A program made the position numbers and the translations under genes. Shown in pieces: positions 6,359 to 13,854 of a stretch of DNA of 20,654 bases (the stretch's first letter is position 1; the number at the start of each line of letters is the position of its first letter). Under the pieces are notes generated by a model, which saw only the letters and a list, made by a program, of their open reading frames with translations, did no database searches and was not told the DNA's origin. Origin of the DNA: Bacteroidota bacterium (GTDB lineage Bacteria; Bacteroidota; Bacteroidia; Flavobacteriales_F; PHOS-HE28); contig CAUJFM010000272.1 in NCBI GenBank assembly GCA_963169595.1, forward strand, positions 1 through 20,654. The letters are read 5' to 3'.

Positions 6359-8932
6359 ATGGCAAAGAAGAGCAGCGGAAATGGCGACCTGGTGATCGTG
6401 GAGTCGCCCGCCAAGGCAAAGACCATCGAGAAGTACCTCGGCGACGGCTTCACCGTGCTGAGCAGCTATGGGCACGTCCGCGACCTGCCCGAGCGCGACC
6501 TCAGCGTGGACGTGGAGAACGGCTTCGAGCCCACCTACATCGTGCCCGACGACAAGAAGGACCGGCTGCGCCAGCTGCAGCGCGAGGCCGACAAGGCGGG
6601 CACCGTGTGGCTCGCAACTGATGAGGACCGCGAAGGAGAGGCCATCAGCTGGCACCTGAAGGAAGCGTTGAAGCTCAGCGATGACAAGGTGAAGCGCATC
6701 ACCTTCAACGAGATCACCAAGAAGGCGGTGACCGAGGCCATCGCCAACCCGCGGCAGATCGATGTGCACCTGGTGGACGCCCAGCAGGCCCGCCGCGTGC
6801 TGGACCGGCTGGTGGGCTATGAGCTGAGCCCCGTCCTGTGGCGCAAGGTGAAGCCCAGCCTCAGCGCGGGCCGGGTGCAAAGCGTGGCCGTGCGCCTCAT
6901 CGTGGAGCGCGAACGCGAGATCCTCGACTTCAACAGCAAGAGCGCCTTCCGCGTCACCGCCATCCTCACTACGGAGAAGGGCGCGACGGTGAAGGCCGAG
7001 CTCCCGCAGCGCTTCGCCACCGAGCCCGAGGCCATGGCCTTCCTGCAGGGCTGCATTGGCGCCGGCTATACCGTGGCCGCCGTGGAGAAGAAGCCCGGCA
7101 AGCGCACGCCCGCCGCACCCTTCACCACCAGCACGCTGCAGCAGGAGGCCAGCCGCAAGCTCGGCTACGGCGTGGACCGCACCATGCGCATCGCCCAGGG
7201 GCTCTATGAGCAGGGGCACATCACCTACATGCGTACCGACTCGGTGAACCTCAGCGACCTGGCCATCGATGCGGCCAAGGAGGCCATCACCGACCAGTAT
7301 GGCGCCCGCTACAGCAAGCCGCGCAACTACACCAGCAAGACCAAGGGTGCCCAGGAGGCCCACGAGGCCATCCGTCCCACCGACATGCGGGTGCGCACCG
7401 CCGGCAACGACCGCGATGCCGAGCGTTTGTACGACCTCATCTGGAAGCGCACCGTGGCCAGCCAGATGGCCGATGCCGAACTGGAGAAGACCATCGTGGA
7501 CATCGCCATCAGCACCCGCCCCGGCGATGCGCTGAAGGCCCAGGGGGAGGTGATCCTCTTTGACGGCTTCCTGAAGGTTTACATGGAAGGCCGCGATGAC
7601 GAGGACAGCGAGGAACAGGAGGGCCTGCTGCCCGAGATGCGCCAGGGCGAACAGCTCGGCCTGCGCGAGATGACCGCCACCCAGCGCTTCGACAGGCCCG
7701 CGCCGCGCTACACCGAGGCCAGCCTGGTGAAGAAGCTCGAGGAGCTCGGCATCGGACGCCCCAGCACCTACGCCGCCACCATCAGCACCGTGCTCAACAA
7801 GGGTTACGTGGTGAAGGAGAACCGCGACGGCACCCCGCGCAGCTACCGCATCCTCACCCTCGCCAACGGCCAGGTGCAGGATGCCACGGGCACCGAGAAC
7901 GTCGGCGCCGAGAAGCAGAAGCTCTTCCCCACGGACATCGGCATGGTGGTGAACGACTTCCTGGTGGAGCACTTCCCCAGCATCGTGGACCTGCACTTCA
8001 CCGCCAAGGTGGAGGAGGAGTTCGACGTGATCGCGGAAGGGAAGGAGAACTGGCGCGAGATGATCGCCCGCTTCTACAAGCCCTTCCACGCCACCCTGGG
8101 CAATGTGAAGGACACCGCCGACCGCGCCACCGGTGCGCGCGTGCTGGGCCAGGACCCGGTGAGCGGCAAGGACGTGGTGGCCCGCATCGGGCGCTTCGGC
8201 CCCATGATCCAGATCGGCAGTGTGGAGGACGAGGACAAGCCGCGCTTCGCCAGCCTGCGCAAGGACCAGAGCATCCAGACCATCACCCTGGAGGAGGCGC
8301 TCAACCTCTTCAAGCTGCCCCGCACCCTGGGCGAACGCGATGGGGAGATCTGCTCGGTGGGCATCGGACGCTTCGGTCCCTATGTGCGCCTGGGCAGCAC
8401 CTATGCCAGCCTCACCCCGGAGGATGATCCGCTGGAGATCGATCTGCGCCGCGCCGTGGAGCTCATCGACCTGAAGAAGGCCGCCAACGCCACCCGCGAC
8501 CTGGGCGAGTACCAGGGCGAGATGATCGTGCAGGGCCGCGGCCGCTTCGGACCCTTCGTGAAGCACGGCAAGGTCTACGCGAACGTCCCCAAGAGCGAGG
8601 ACCCCGCCACGGTCACCTTCGAGCGCGCCGTGGAACTGGTGGAGGCCAAGAAGGCCGGTGCACGGCAGAACGTGCTGAAGGAGTTCGAGGGATCCGAGGT
8701 GCAGGTGCTGGATGGCCGCTACGGTCCCTACATCACCGACGGCAGCAAGAACGCCAACCTGCCCAAGGACCGCACGCCCGCCGACCTCACGTTGGAGGAG
8801 GCCACCCGCCTGCTCGCGGAAGCGCCCGAACGGAAAGGCGGCCGCCGCACCGCGCGGAAGTCCGCTGCTCCGGCGAAGCGCACCGCGAAGAAGGCCGCGC
8901 CAAAAAAGGCGGCCCGGAAAGGGCGACCTTAA
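6359..8932 (+). CDS. topA: DNA topoisomerase I
   Basis: An 857-residue type IA topoisomerase that relaxes negative supercoils. The Toprim domain begins with VIVESPAKAKTIEKYLG (catalytic Glu15) and has DEDREGE at 88-94 with the metal-binding acidic residues. The active-site Tyr290 is in ITYMRTDSVNLSD. The family core continues through IGRPSTYAATISTVLNKGYV. Instead of Cys4 zinc fingers the C-terminus has four Topo_C_Rpt-type repeats (IGRFGPMIQIG, IGRFGPYVRLG, RGRFGPFVKHG, DGRYGPYITDG), as in many Bacteroidota enzymes, and ends in a Lys/Arg/Ala tail from about residue 820 that probably contacts DNA. The open frame begins at 6290, but the ATG at 6359 begins the conserved protein. The stop codon lies within a 20-base palindrome. 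Confidence 0.97.
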   Translation: MAKKSSGNGDLVIVESPAKAKTIEKYLGDGFTVLSSYGHVRDLPERDLSVDVENGFEPTYIVPDDKKDRLRQLQREADKAGTVWLATDEDREGEAISWHLKEALKLSDDKVKRITFNEITKKAVTEAIANPRQIDVHLVDAQQARRVLDRLVGYELSPVLWRKVKPSLSAGRVQSVAVRLIVEREREILDFNSKSAFRVTAILTTEKGATVKAELPQRFATEPEAMAFLQGCIGAGYTVAAVEKKPGKRTPAAPFTTSTLQQEASRKLGYGVDRTMRIAQGLYEQGHITYMRTDSVNLSDLAIDAAKEAITDQYGARYSKPRNYTSKTKGAQEAHEAIRPTDMRVRTAGNDRDAERLYDLIWKRTVASQMADAELEKTIVDIAISTRPGDALKAQGEVILFDGFLKVYMEGRDDEDSEEQEGLLPEMRQGEQLGLREMTATQRFDRPAPRYTEASLVKKLEELGIGRPSTYAATISTVLNKGYVVKENRDGTPRSYRILTLANGQVQDATGTENVGAEKQKLFPTDIGMVVNDFLVEHFPSIVDLHFTAKVEEEFDVIAEGKENWREMIARFYKPFHATLGNVKDTADRATGARVLGQDPVSGKDVVARIGRFGPMIQIGSVEDEDKPRFASLRKDQSIQTITLEEALNLFKLPRTLGERDGEICSVGIGRFGPYVRLGSTYASLTPEDDPLEIDLRRAVELIDLKKAANATRDLGEYQGEMIVQGRGRFGPFVKHGKVYANVPKSEDPATVTFERAVELVEAKKAGARQNVLKEFEGSEVQVLDGRYGPYITDGSKNANLPKDRTPADLTLEEATRLLAEAPERKGGRRTARKSAAPAKRTAKKAAPKKAARKGRP

Positions 8933-8940
8933 GGTCGCCC
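8921..8940. repeat. Perfect palindrome overlapping the topA stop codon
   Basis: GGGCGACCTTAAGGTCGCCC is a perfect 20-base inverted repeat. Its left half encodes the last three topA residues (Gly-Arg-Pro) and its centre contains the TAA stop. No T tract follows, so it is not a classic terminator; its right half is the first unit of the repeat below. Confidence 0.85.
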
Positions 8941-9041
8941 CGCGCTCTGCGCTGTGCCCTGTGTCCTTAAGGTCGCCCCGCGTCCTCGTGACGCCCTGTA
9001 TCCATGTGAGGTCACCCCGCGTCCTCGCGGCTTTTAAGACC
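8927..9041. repeat. Degenerate 38-39-base tandem repeat after topA
   Basis: Three units begin at about 8927, 8965 and 9004. The first two share CCTTAAGGTCGCCCCGCG exactly; the third has GAGGTCACCCCGCGTCCTCG, and units two and three share CCCCGCGTCCTCG. The last unit can fold, with CCGCG/CGCGG around TCCT and outer GGTC/GACC. This accounts for half of the 240-base topA to next-gene spacer; the remainder (9042-9172) shows nothing I recognise. Confidence 0.75.
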
Positions 9042-9172
9042 CGTTGTCAGCAGGGTGATCCGGCGTTGCGAACAGTCCCCTGTGAGCATGTCGCATCCAT
9101 GGGCCGGAGCGCTGCCCCCCGGCCCCGCCGAACTTCGTCGCATCGCCGCCGCTTGCACGGCCAGGCTTCCGC

Positions 9173-10345
9173 ATGGACATCAGCATCTACTTCCGGCCTT
9201 CGGAGCGTTTCGGTGGCAGCCGCCCGGAATGGCCGGCCCATTCCCTCGGCGACAACACCACCTTCCACACCACCTCGAAGGGCTTCCCCTCGTTGGAAGG
9301 CATGCAGGTGGCCGTGTTCGGGGTGATCGATGATCCGGGCCATGCGCGTCCCAGGACCTGCGTGGAAGCCCCCGATGTGGTCCGCGAACAGCTCTACCAG
9401 CTCTTCCTGCCGGCCGGCAACCTGCAACTGGTGGACCTTGGTGACATCCATCCCGGGGCCAGCGCGGGCGACACCCAGCATGCCGTGGCCGAGACCATGG
9501 CCGAGCTGATGCGCATGAACATCGTGCCCATCCTGCTGGGCGGCGGCCAGGGGCACACCTTCTCGCAATACCTCGCTTACGAGATGCTCGAGCGCACCGC
9601 GAACCTGGTGTGCATCGATGGCCGCTTCGACCTGGGCGAGCCCGGCCAGGCCCTGGCCGAGAGCAGCTACCTCAGCCACATCGTGCTGCGGCAGCCCAAC
9701 TACCTCTTCAACTACAGCAACCTCGGGTTCCAGACCTACCTCGTGGACCAGCCGGGCATCGAGCTGATGGACAAGCTCTACTTCGATGCCCATCGCCTTG
9801 GCGAGCTGCGCGCCCACATCGCTGATGCCGAACCCGTGCTGCGCAATGCGGACACCGTGAGCGTGGACATGACCGCCGTGCGCCGCAGCGATGCGCCCGG
9901 CACCACCCGGCCCGGCCCCAATGGCTTCCACGGCGAGGAGATCTGCCAGTTGATGCGCTACGCCGGCATCAGCGAGAAGGTCACCTCCCTGGCCATCTAC
10001 GAGATGGACCCCGCGCGCGACCAGGACCACACCACCGCCCAACTGGTGGCGCAGATGGTGTGGTGCTTCCTGGACGGCTTCCGCAGCCGCACCAACGACC
10101 TGCCCTGGCTGGACCGCAAGCGCTTCACCCGCTTCCGCATCCCCATCCGCGGCCACGAGCAGGAGTTGGTGTTCTACAAGAGCAATGTGAGCGACCGCTG
10201 GTGGATGGACATCCCGTATCGCGCCGAACAGGAGGCCCGGTTCGAGCGTCATCATCTCGTGCCCTGCAGCTATACCGACTATCAGACCGCGTGCCGTGAG
10301 GAGGTCCCGGACCGCTGGTGGCGGACCTTCCAGAAGCTCAGCTGA
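9173..10345 (+). CDS. Arginase/formimidoylglutamase-fold protein with degenerate metal site
   Basis: A 390-residue protein of the ureohydrolase superfamily, of the kind commonly annotated formimidoylglutamase in Bacteroidota and often found near topA and the gld genes (from memory). Landmarks of the fold are visible at the three metal motifs, but they are altered. GGGH/GGDH is GGGQ at 123-126; DAHxD is DGRFD at 149-153; SxDxDxxDP is SVDMTAVRRSDAPG from 230. Thus two His ligands and one Asp are replaced. The C-terminal part (NGFHGEEICQLMRYAGIS, then a Trp/Arg-rich end) is well ordered. Canonical Mn-dependent amidine hydrolysis is therefore doubtful; the protein may be a pseudoenzyme with a binding or structural role. 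No signal peptide; probably cytoplasmic. It lies 158 bases before porP, which has its own promoter. Confidence 0.85.
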   Translation: MDISIYFRPSERFGGSRPEWPAHSLGDNTTFHTTSKGFPSLEGMQVAVFGVIDDPGHARPRTCVEAPDVVREQLYQLFLPAGNLQLVDLGDIHPGASAGDTQHAVAETMAELMRMNIVPILLGGGQGHTFSQYLAYEMLERTANLVCIDGRFDLGEPGQALAESSYLSHIVLRQPNYLFNYSNLGFQTYLVDQPGIELMDKLYFDAHRLGELRAHIADAEPVLRNADTVSVDMTAVRRSDAPGTTRPGPNGFHGEEICQLMRYAGISEKVTSLAIYEMDPARDQDHTTAQLVAQMVWCFLDGFRSRTNDLPWLDRKRFTRFRIPIRGHEQELVFYKSNVSDRWWMDIPYRAEQEARFERHHLVPCSYTDYQTACREEVPDRWWRTFQKLS

Positions 10346-10386
10346 GGCATCCGCCCTGGGGCAAGGGTGCTTGGATCCCACGTCAG

Positions 10387-10448
10387 CCGGGAACTCGGCG
10401 GATTTGGTGGGATCGGATCTTTGCTATATTGGCACCGGGAACTGGCGG
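10387..10448. repeat. Direct repeat flanking the porP promoter
   Basis: CCGGGAACTCGGCGG (10387-10401) and CCGGGAACTGGCGG (10435-10448) differ by one inserted base and lie 48 bases apart. The first touches the -33 element and the second covers the predicted start point, an arrangement that would suit a regulator binding both sites. Confidence 0.6.
10404..10432 (+). promoter_or_regulatory. Promoter of the porP-gldKLMN operon
   Basis: TTG (10404-10406), 18 bases, then TATATTGG (10425-10432), which matches TAnnTTTG at all but one position. The start point would fall near 10438, giving a leader of about 65 bases before the porP ATG. Confidence 0.6.
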
Positions 10449-10503
10449 TCCCAGGGGGGGTGATGTGCTTCCCTTGCCCGTCACCACTGAACGGAAGACC
10501 AGC

Positions 10504-11433
10504 ATGAGGGGGATAATCACCGCAGCGCTTTGCGCGGCCGTGGGTGGAACAGTGTTCGCCCAACAGGACCCGCAGTTCACCCAGTACATGTTCGACCGCC
10601 TGTCGGTGAACCCGGCCGTTGCGGGGATCACCGGCCAATTGTGTGCCACGGCCATGTTCCGCCAGCAGTGGACGGGCTTTGATGGTGCGCCGCAGACCGG
10701 TCTGCTGAACGTTTCCCTGCCGATCAAGAAGATCAGCAGCGGCATCGGCATGTCGCTCTTCCTGGACGAACTGGGTCAGCAGAAGAGCACCCTGGCCCGG
10801 TTCCACTACTCTTTCCATCGCAAGGTGGGCAGCGGCACCCTCGGGGTCGGTGTTTCCGCCGGTCTGGTGAGCCACACCCTCGGCAGGGACTGGCGCACCC
10901 GCGATCCCATCGGGCAGGACAACACCATCCCCGTGAACGGGGCCAGCGACAGCGGCTTCGACCTGGGCTTCGGGCTCTACTACACCTCGCCCACCTTCTG
11001 GATCGGCCTGTCCAGCACGCACGTGGCCGAGGCCGAACTGCAGGACGTGAGCATCAAGACCCGCCGCCACTACTGGGTGCAGGCCGGGTATGACTGGGCC
11101 ATCAAGGGTGACAAGAAGTACATCCTGCAGCCCTCCGTGCTGGTGAAGTCCGATGCCACGTCCACCCAGCTGGACCTGAACGCCACCTTCCTCTATAATA
11201 ACATGGTGTGGCTGGGCGTTTCGTTCCGTACCGAGGACGCCATCGCCCCGATGATCGGCTACCAGTTCAAGCCGAACGACAAGTCGATGCTCCGCCTTGG
11301 CTACAGCTACGATGTGACCACCTCGGAGCTCGCCAACTACAGCAGCGGCAGCCATGAGGTCATGCTCAACTACTGCGTGTTGCTGGTGAAACCACCCGAC
11401 GTGCAGATCTACCGCAACGTCCGGTTCCTCTGA
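10504..11433 (+). CDS. porP: Type IX secretion system membrane protein, PorP/SprF family
   Basis: A 309-residue outer-membrane beta-barrel protein. The signal peptide is MRGIITAALCAAVGGTVFAQ, followed at once by the family hallmark QDPQFTQYMFDRLSVNPAVAG. The body has the Gly/aromatic strand pattern (SSGIGMSLFLDELG, GLYYTSPTFWIGLSSTHVAEA, MLRLGYSYDVTTSEL) and the conserved end SGSHEVMLNYCVLL. PorP/SprF proteins are needed for type IX secretion, and members encoded beside gldKLMN are part of the core machine, near the GldK/GldN ring. The open frame extends back to 10318 but the ATG at 10504 starts the signal peptide. It is the first gene of the operon, with the promoter at 10404-10432 and 99 bases before gldK. 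Confidence 0.93.
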   Translation: MRGIITAALCAAVGGTVFAQQDPQFTQYMFDRLSVNPAVAGITGQLCATAMFRQQWTGFDGAPQTGLLNVSLPIKKISSGIGMSLFLDELGQQKSTLARFHYSFHRKVGSGTLGVGVSAGLVSHTLGRDWRTRDPIGQDNTIPVNGASDSGFDLGFGLYYTSPTFWIGLSSTHVAEAELQDVSIKTRRHYWVQAGYDWAIKGDKKYILQPSVLVKSDATSTQLDLNATFLYNNMVWLGVSFRTEDAIAPMIGYQFKPNDKSMLRLGYSYDVTTSELANYSSGSHEVMLNYCVLLVKPPDVQIYRNVRFL

Positions 11434-11532
11434 GCCAACGAAACCAAATCGCTTCACCTGCCGTACATCGCCTCGTCCAAGGTGTTCTCTTACCGGAAGA
11501 CCAACAGACCTGGATCCCTGCAAGGAAAACCC

Positions 11533-12909
11533 ATGGAACGGCATAACAGGAAGATCATGGAACGTCCCATTTTGTATCTCGGCGCCATTGGCTTGCTGGC
11601 GAGCTGTGGCGGTGGTGGCCAGGGGCAGCTGATCGGTGCCCAGGGCCGTCCGGGCTGGTATCAGGTGGATCCCTACGGGATGAACTACATCGGCATGGGC
11701 AGCTTCGTCATGGGTCCGAGCGACCAAGACGTGCCCTACGCCGTGGTGTCGAAGAGCAAGACCGTTTCGGTGCAGGCCTTCTACATCGACCAGACGGAGA
11801 TCACCAACAACGAGTACCGGCAGTTCGTGTACTACGTCCGTGATTCCATCGCCAAGCGCACGCTGGGTGATGAGGACATCGGCGAGCACGTGATCACCGA
11901 GGACGAGTTCGGCGAGGAGATCGATCCGCCTGTGCTGAACTGGCGCGAGCGCATCAACTGGTACGGCGATGAGGAGCGCGAGGCCCTGGCCGACATGTTC
12001 CTCAGCGAGAGCGAGCGCTTCTATCGCCGCAAGGAGATCGACACGCGCAAGCTGATGTTCGAGTACTACTGGATCGACCTGAAGGAGGCGGCCCGCAAGG
12101 CGAACAACGCTCGCGACCTGGACCTGAGCTACACCAACGTGAAGGGCCAGAACAACGCCATCCGCGGCCACAGCGATCGCAGCAAGTTCATCATCAAGGA
12201 GGTGATCAATGTGTATCCCGACACGCTGGTGTGGGTGCATGACTTCACCTACTCCTTCAACGAGCCGATGACCGAGAACTACTTCTGGCATCCGGCCTAT
12301 GATGATTATCCGGTGGTGGGTGTGACCTGGGTGCAGGCCAACGCCTTCAACGTGTGGCGCACGCAGCTCATGAACAGCTGGCTGGAGAGCAACGGCGAGG
12401 CTTTCGTGAACCGCTTCCGCCTGCCCACCGAGGCGGAGTGGGAGTATGCCGCCCGTGGCGGTCTGGACCTCGCTCCCTATCCCTGGGGCGGTCCCTACGT
12501 GCGTAACCGCCAGGGTTGCTTCCTGGGCAACTTCAAGCCCCTGCATGGCAACTACGTGGACGACGGTGGTTTCCACACCGTGCCCGTGGACAGCTATACC
12601 CCGAACGATTACGGCCTGTACAGCATGGCCGGCAACGTGGCCGAGTGGACCAGCACCGCGTTCGACGAGAGCGTGTACGACTTCGACCACGACCTGAACC
12701 CCGAGTACAGCTACGATGCCATCGCCAGCGACCCCCCGTCGCTCAAGCGCAAGGTGATCCGTGGCGGTTCGTGGAAGGACATCGGCTACTACATGCAGAC
12801 CGGCACCCGCAGCTACGAGTACCAGGACACCACGAAGGCCTACATCGGCTTCCGTTCGGTGATGACCTACCTGGGCCGCGGAAAGGCCGTGAACGCCGAG
12901 GACCTCTAG
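11533..12909 (+). CDS. gldK: GldK/PorK, type IX secretion ring lipoprotein
   Basis: A 458-residue lipoprotein with lipobox LLASC (Cys25 from this start) and a long FGE-sulfatase (SUMF1)-like domain: MGSFVMGPSDQD, YIDQTEITNNEYRQFVYYV, then a gliding-specific insertion, then FRLPTEAEWEYAARGG, LYSMAGNVAEWTS and VIRGGSWKDIGYY...AYIGFRSVM. GldK forms, with GldN, the periplasmic ring attached to the outer membrane in the type IX system. Three in-frame starts exist: GTG 11482, ATG 11533 and ATG 11557. The first puts a long polar extension before the signal, and either ATG gives a normal lipoprotein signal; I list 11533. GldJ is a similar lipoprotein, but position between porP and gldL identifies GldK. 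Confidence 0.93.
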   Translation: MERHNRKIMERPILYLGAIGLLASCGGGGQGQLIGAQGRPGWYQVDPYGMNYIGMGSFVMGPSDQDVPYAVVSKSKTVSVQAFYIDQTEITNNEYRQFVYYVRDSIAKRTLGDEDIGEHVITEDEFGEEIDPPVLNWRERINWYGDEEREALADMFLSESERFYRRKEIDTRKLMFEYYWIDLKEAARKANNARDLDLSYTNVKGQNNAIRGHSDRSKFIIKEVINVYPDTLVWVHDFTYSFNEPMTENYFWHPAYDDYPVVGVTWVQANAFNVWRTQLMNSWLESNGEAFVNRFRLPTEAEWEYAARGGLDLAPYPWGGPYVRNRQGCFLGNFKPLHGNYVDDGGFHTVPVDSYTPNDYGLYSMAGNVAEWTSTAFDESVYDFDHDLNPEYSYDAIASDPPSLKRKVIRGGSWKDIGYYMQTGTRSYEYQDTTKAYIGFRSVMTYLGRGKAVNAEDL

Positions 12910-12921
12910 ACCAGGAACTGA

Positions 12922-12947
12922 CGACCGTTACCTGACCCCGACGGTCG
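12922..12947 (+). promoter_or_regulatory. Hairpin in the gldK-gldL spacer
   Basis: CGACCGT (12922-12928) and ACGGTCG (12941-12947) form a 7-bp stem with a 12-base loop, 12 bases after the gldK stop. No T tract follows. It could stabilise the upstream message or partly attenuate transcription, so setting relative amounts of ring and motor proteins; this is inference. Confidence 0.35.
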
Positions 12948-13008
12948 CATTCATACGTAAGCAAGGAACCAGCTCTCTCAGACCAACCAACAAACGCAAG
13001 GACGAACG

Positions 13009-13800
13009 ATGAAACCCGGCAGCAAGAAGTGGAAGAACTTCATGGCCAAACTGTACGGTATCGGTGCAGCGGTCGTGATCGTGGGTGCTCTTTTCAAGAT
13101 CCAGCACTGGCCGTTCGCCAGTCTGTTCCTTATCCTCGGTCTCAGTACGGAGGCCATCATCTTCTTCTTCTCGGCCTTTGAACCGCCCCATGAGGATCCC
13201 GATTGGAGCCTGGTGTACCCCGAGTTGGCCACCGGCGAGAAGGCTGAGGGTGATGAGTTCCGCAAGGATGATCAGCGCTCGATCACCGAGCAGCTGGACA
13301 ACATGCTGGAGAGCGCCAAGATCGAGCCCGAGCTGATCGCCAGTCTGGGTGATGGCATGCGTTCGCTCAGCGATCAGGCCCGCCAGATGGGCCAGATCAC
13401 CGGCGCCGCTGCGGCCACCAACGAGTACGCCAACAGCCTGAAGGAGGCCAGCACCAAGGTGAGCAGCCTCAGCGAGAGCTATGCCAAGGCCAGCGAGAGC
13501 CTCGTGGGCCTCACGCAGAACGTGGACGCGGGCAAGAACGCCGGCGAGAGCCTGCAGCGCATGAGCCAGAACCTGAGCGCCCTCAACGAGATGTATGAGA
13601 TGCAGCTGCGCGGCAGCCGCGAGAAGCTCGAGGCCGCCAACCAGATGTTCGATGGCATGAGCGAGATGCTCACCAACCTGAAGAACTCCGTGGAGGACAC
13701 CAAGCGTTACAAGGAGAACATCTCCGAGCTCAGCGACAACCTGCAGAAGCTGAACACGGTGTACGGCAACATGCTGGCTGCCATGACCATCAACCGCTGA
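13009..13800 (+). CDS. gldL: GldL, type IX secretion/gliding motor protein
   Basis: A 263-residue inner-membrane protein. Two transmembrane helices lie at about residues 14-30 (LYGIGAAVVIVGALFKI) and 37-56 (ASLFLILGLSTEAIIFFFSA). Polar residues matching those implicated in proton use by GldL are present: Lys30, His33, Glu48 in helix 2 and Glu58 at its end (SAFEPP). After PDWSLVYPEL comes a long cytoplasmic region (about 75-263) predicted to be helical and coiled, rich in Ser/Glu/Gln/Asn heptad-like spacing. GldL forms a pentamer around the GldM dimer helices and converts the proton motive force to rotation. It is followed 54 bases later by gldM. Confidence 0.96.
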   Translation: MKPGSKKWKNFMAKLYGIGAAVVIVGALFKIQHWPFASLFLILGLSTEAIIFFFSAFEPPHEDPDWSLVYPELATGEKAEGDEFRKDDQRSITEQLDNMLESAKIEPELIASLGDGMRSLSDQARQMGQITGAAAATNEYANSLKEASTKVSSLSESYAKASESLVGLTQNVDAGKNAGESLQRMSQNLSALNEMYEMQLRGSREKLEAANQMFDGMSEMLTNLKNSVEDTKRYKENISELSDNLQKLNTVYGNMLAAMTINR

Positions 13801-13854
13801 TCCCCAAGGATCGGACGGCAACAGATCGGAACCTGAAATACCTGTTGGAACAAG

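Noticed and set aside
5621..8566. Very long minus-strand open frame (981 codons) opposite msrB and topA
   Set aside because: It is an antisense shadow caused by high GC; its translation is a His/Leu/Val/Gly-rich low-complexity sequence and it overlaps two well-identified genes.
9047..12690. Long minus-strand open frames (444 and 802 codons) opposite the arginase-like gene, porP and gldK
   Set aside because: Same compositional artefact; no domain character, and the plus-strand proteins are unmistakable.
11533..12909. Assignment of the SUMF1 lipoprotein as GldJ
   Set aside because: GldJ is similar, but the position between porP and gldL in the porP-gldKLMN order fits GldK.
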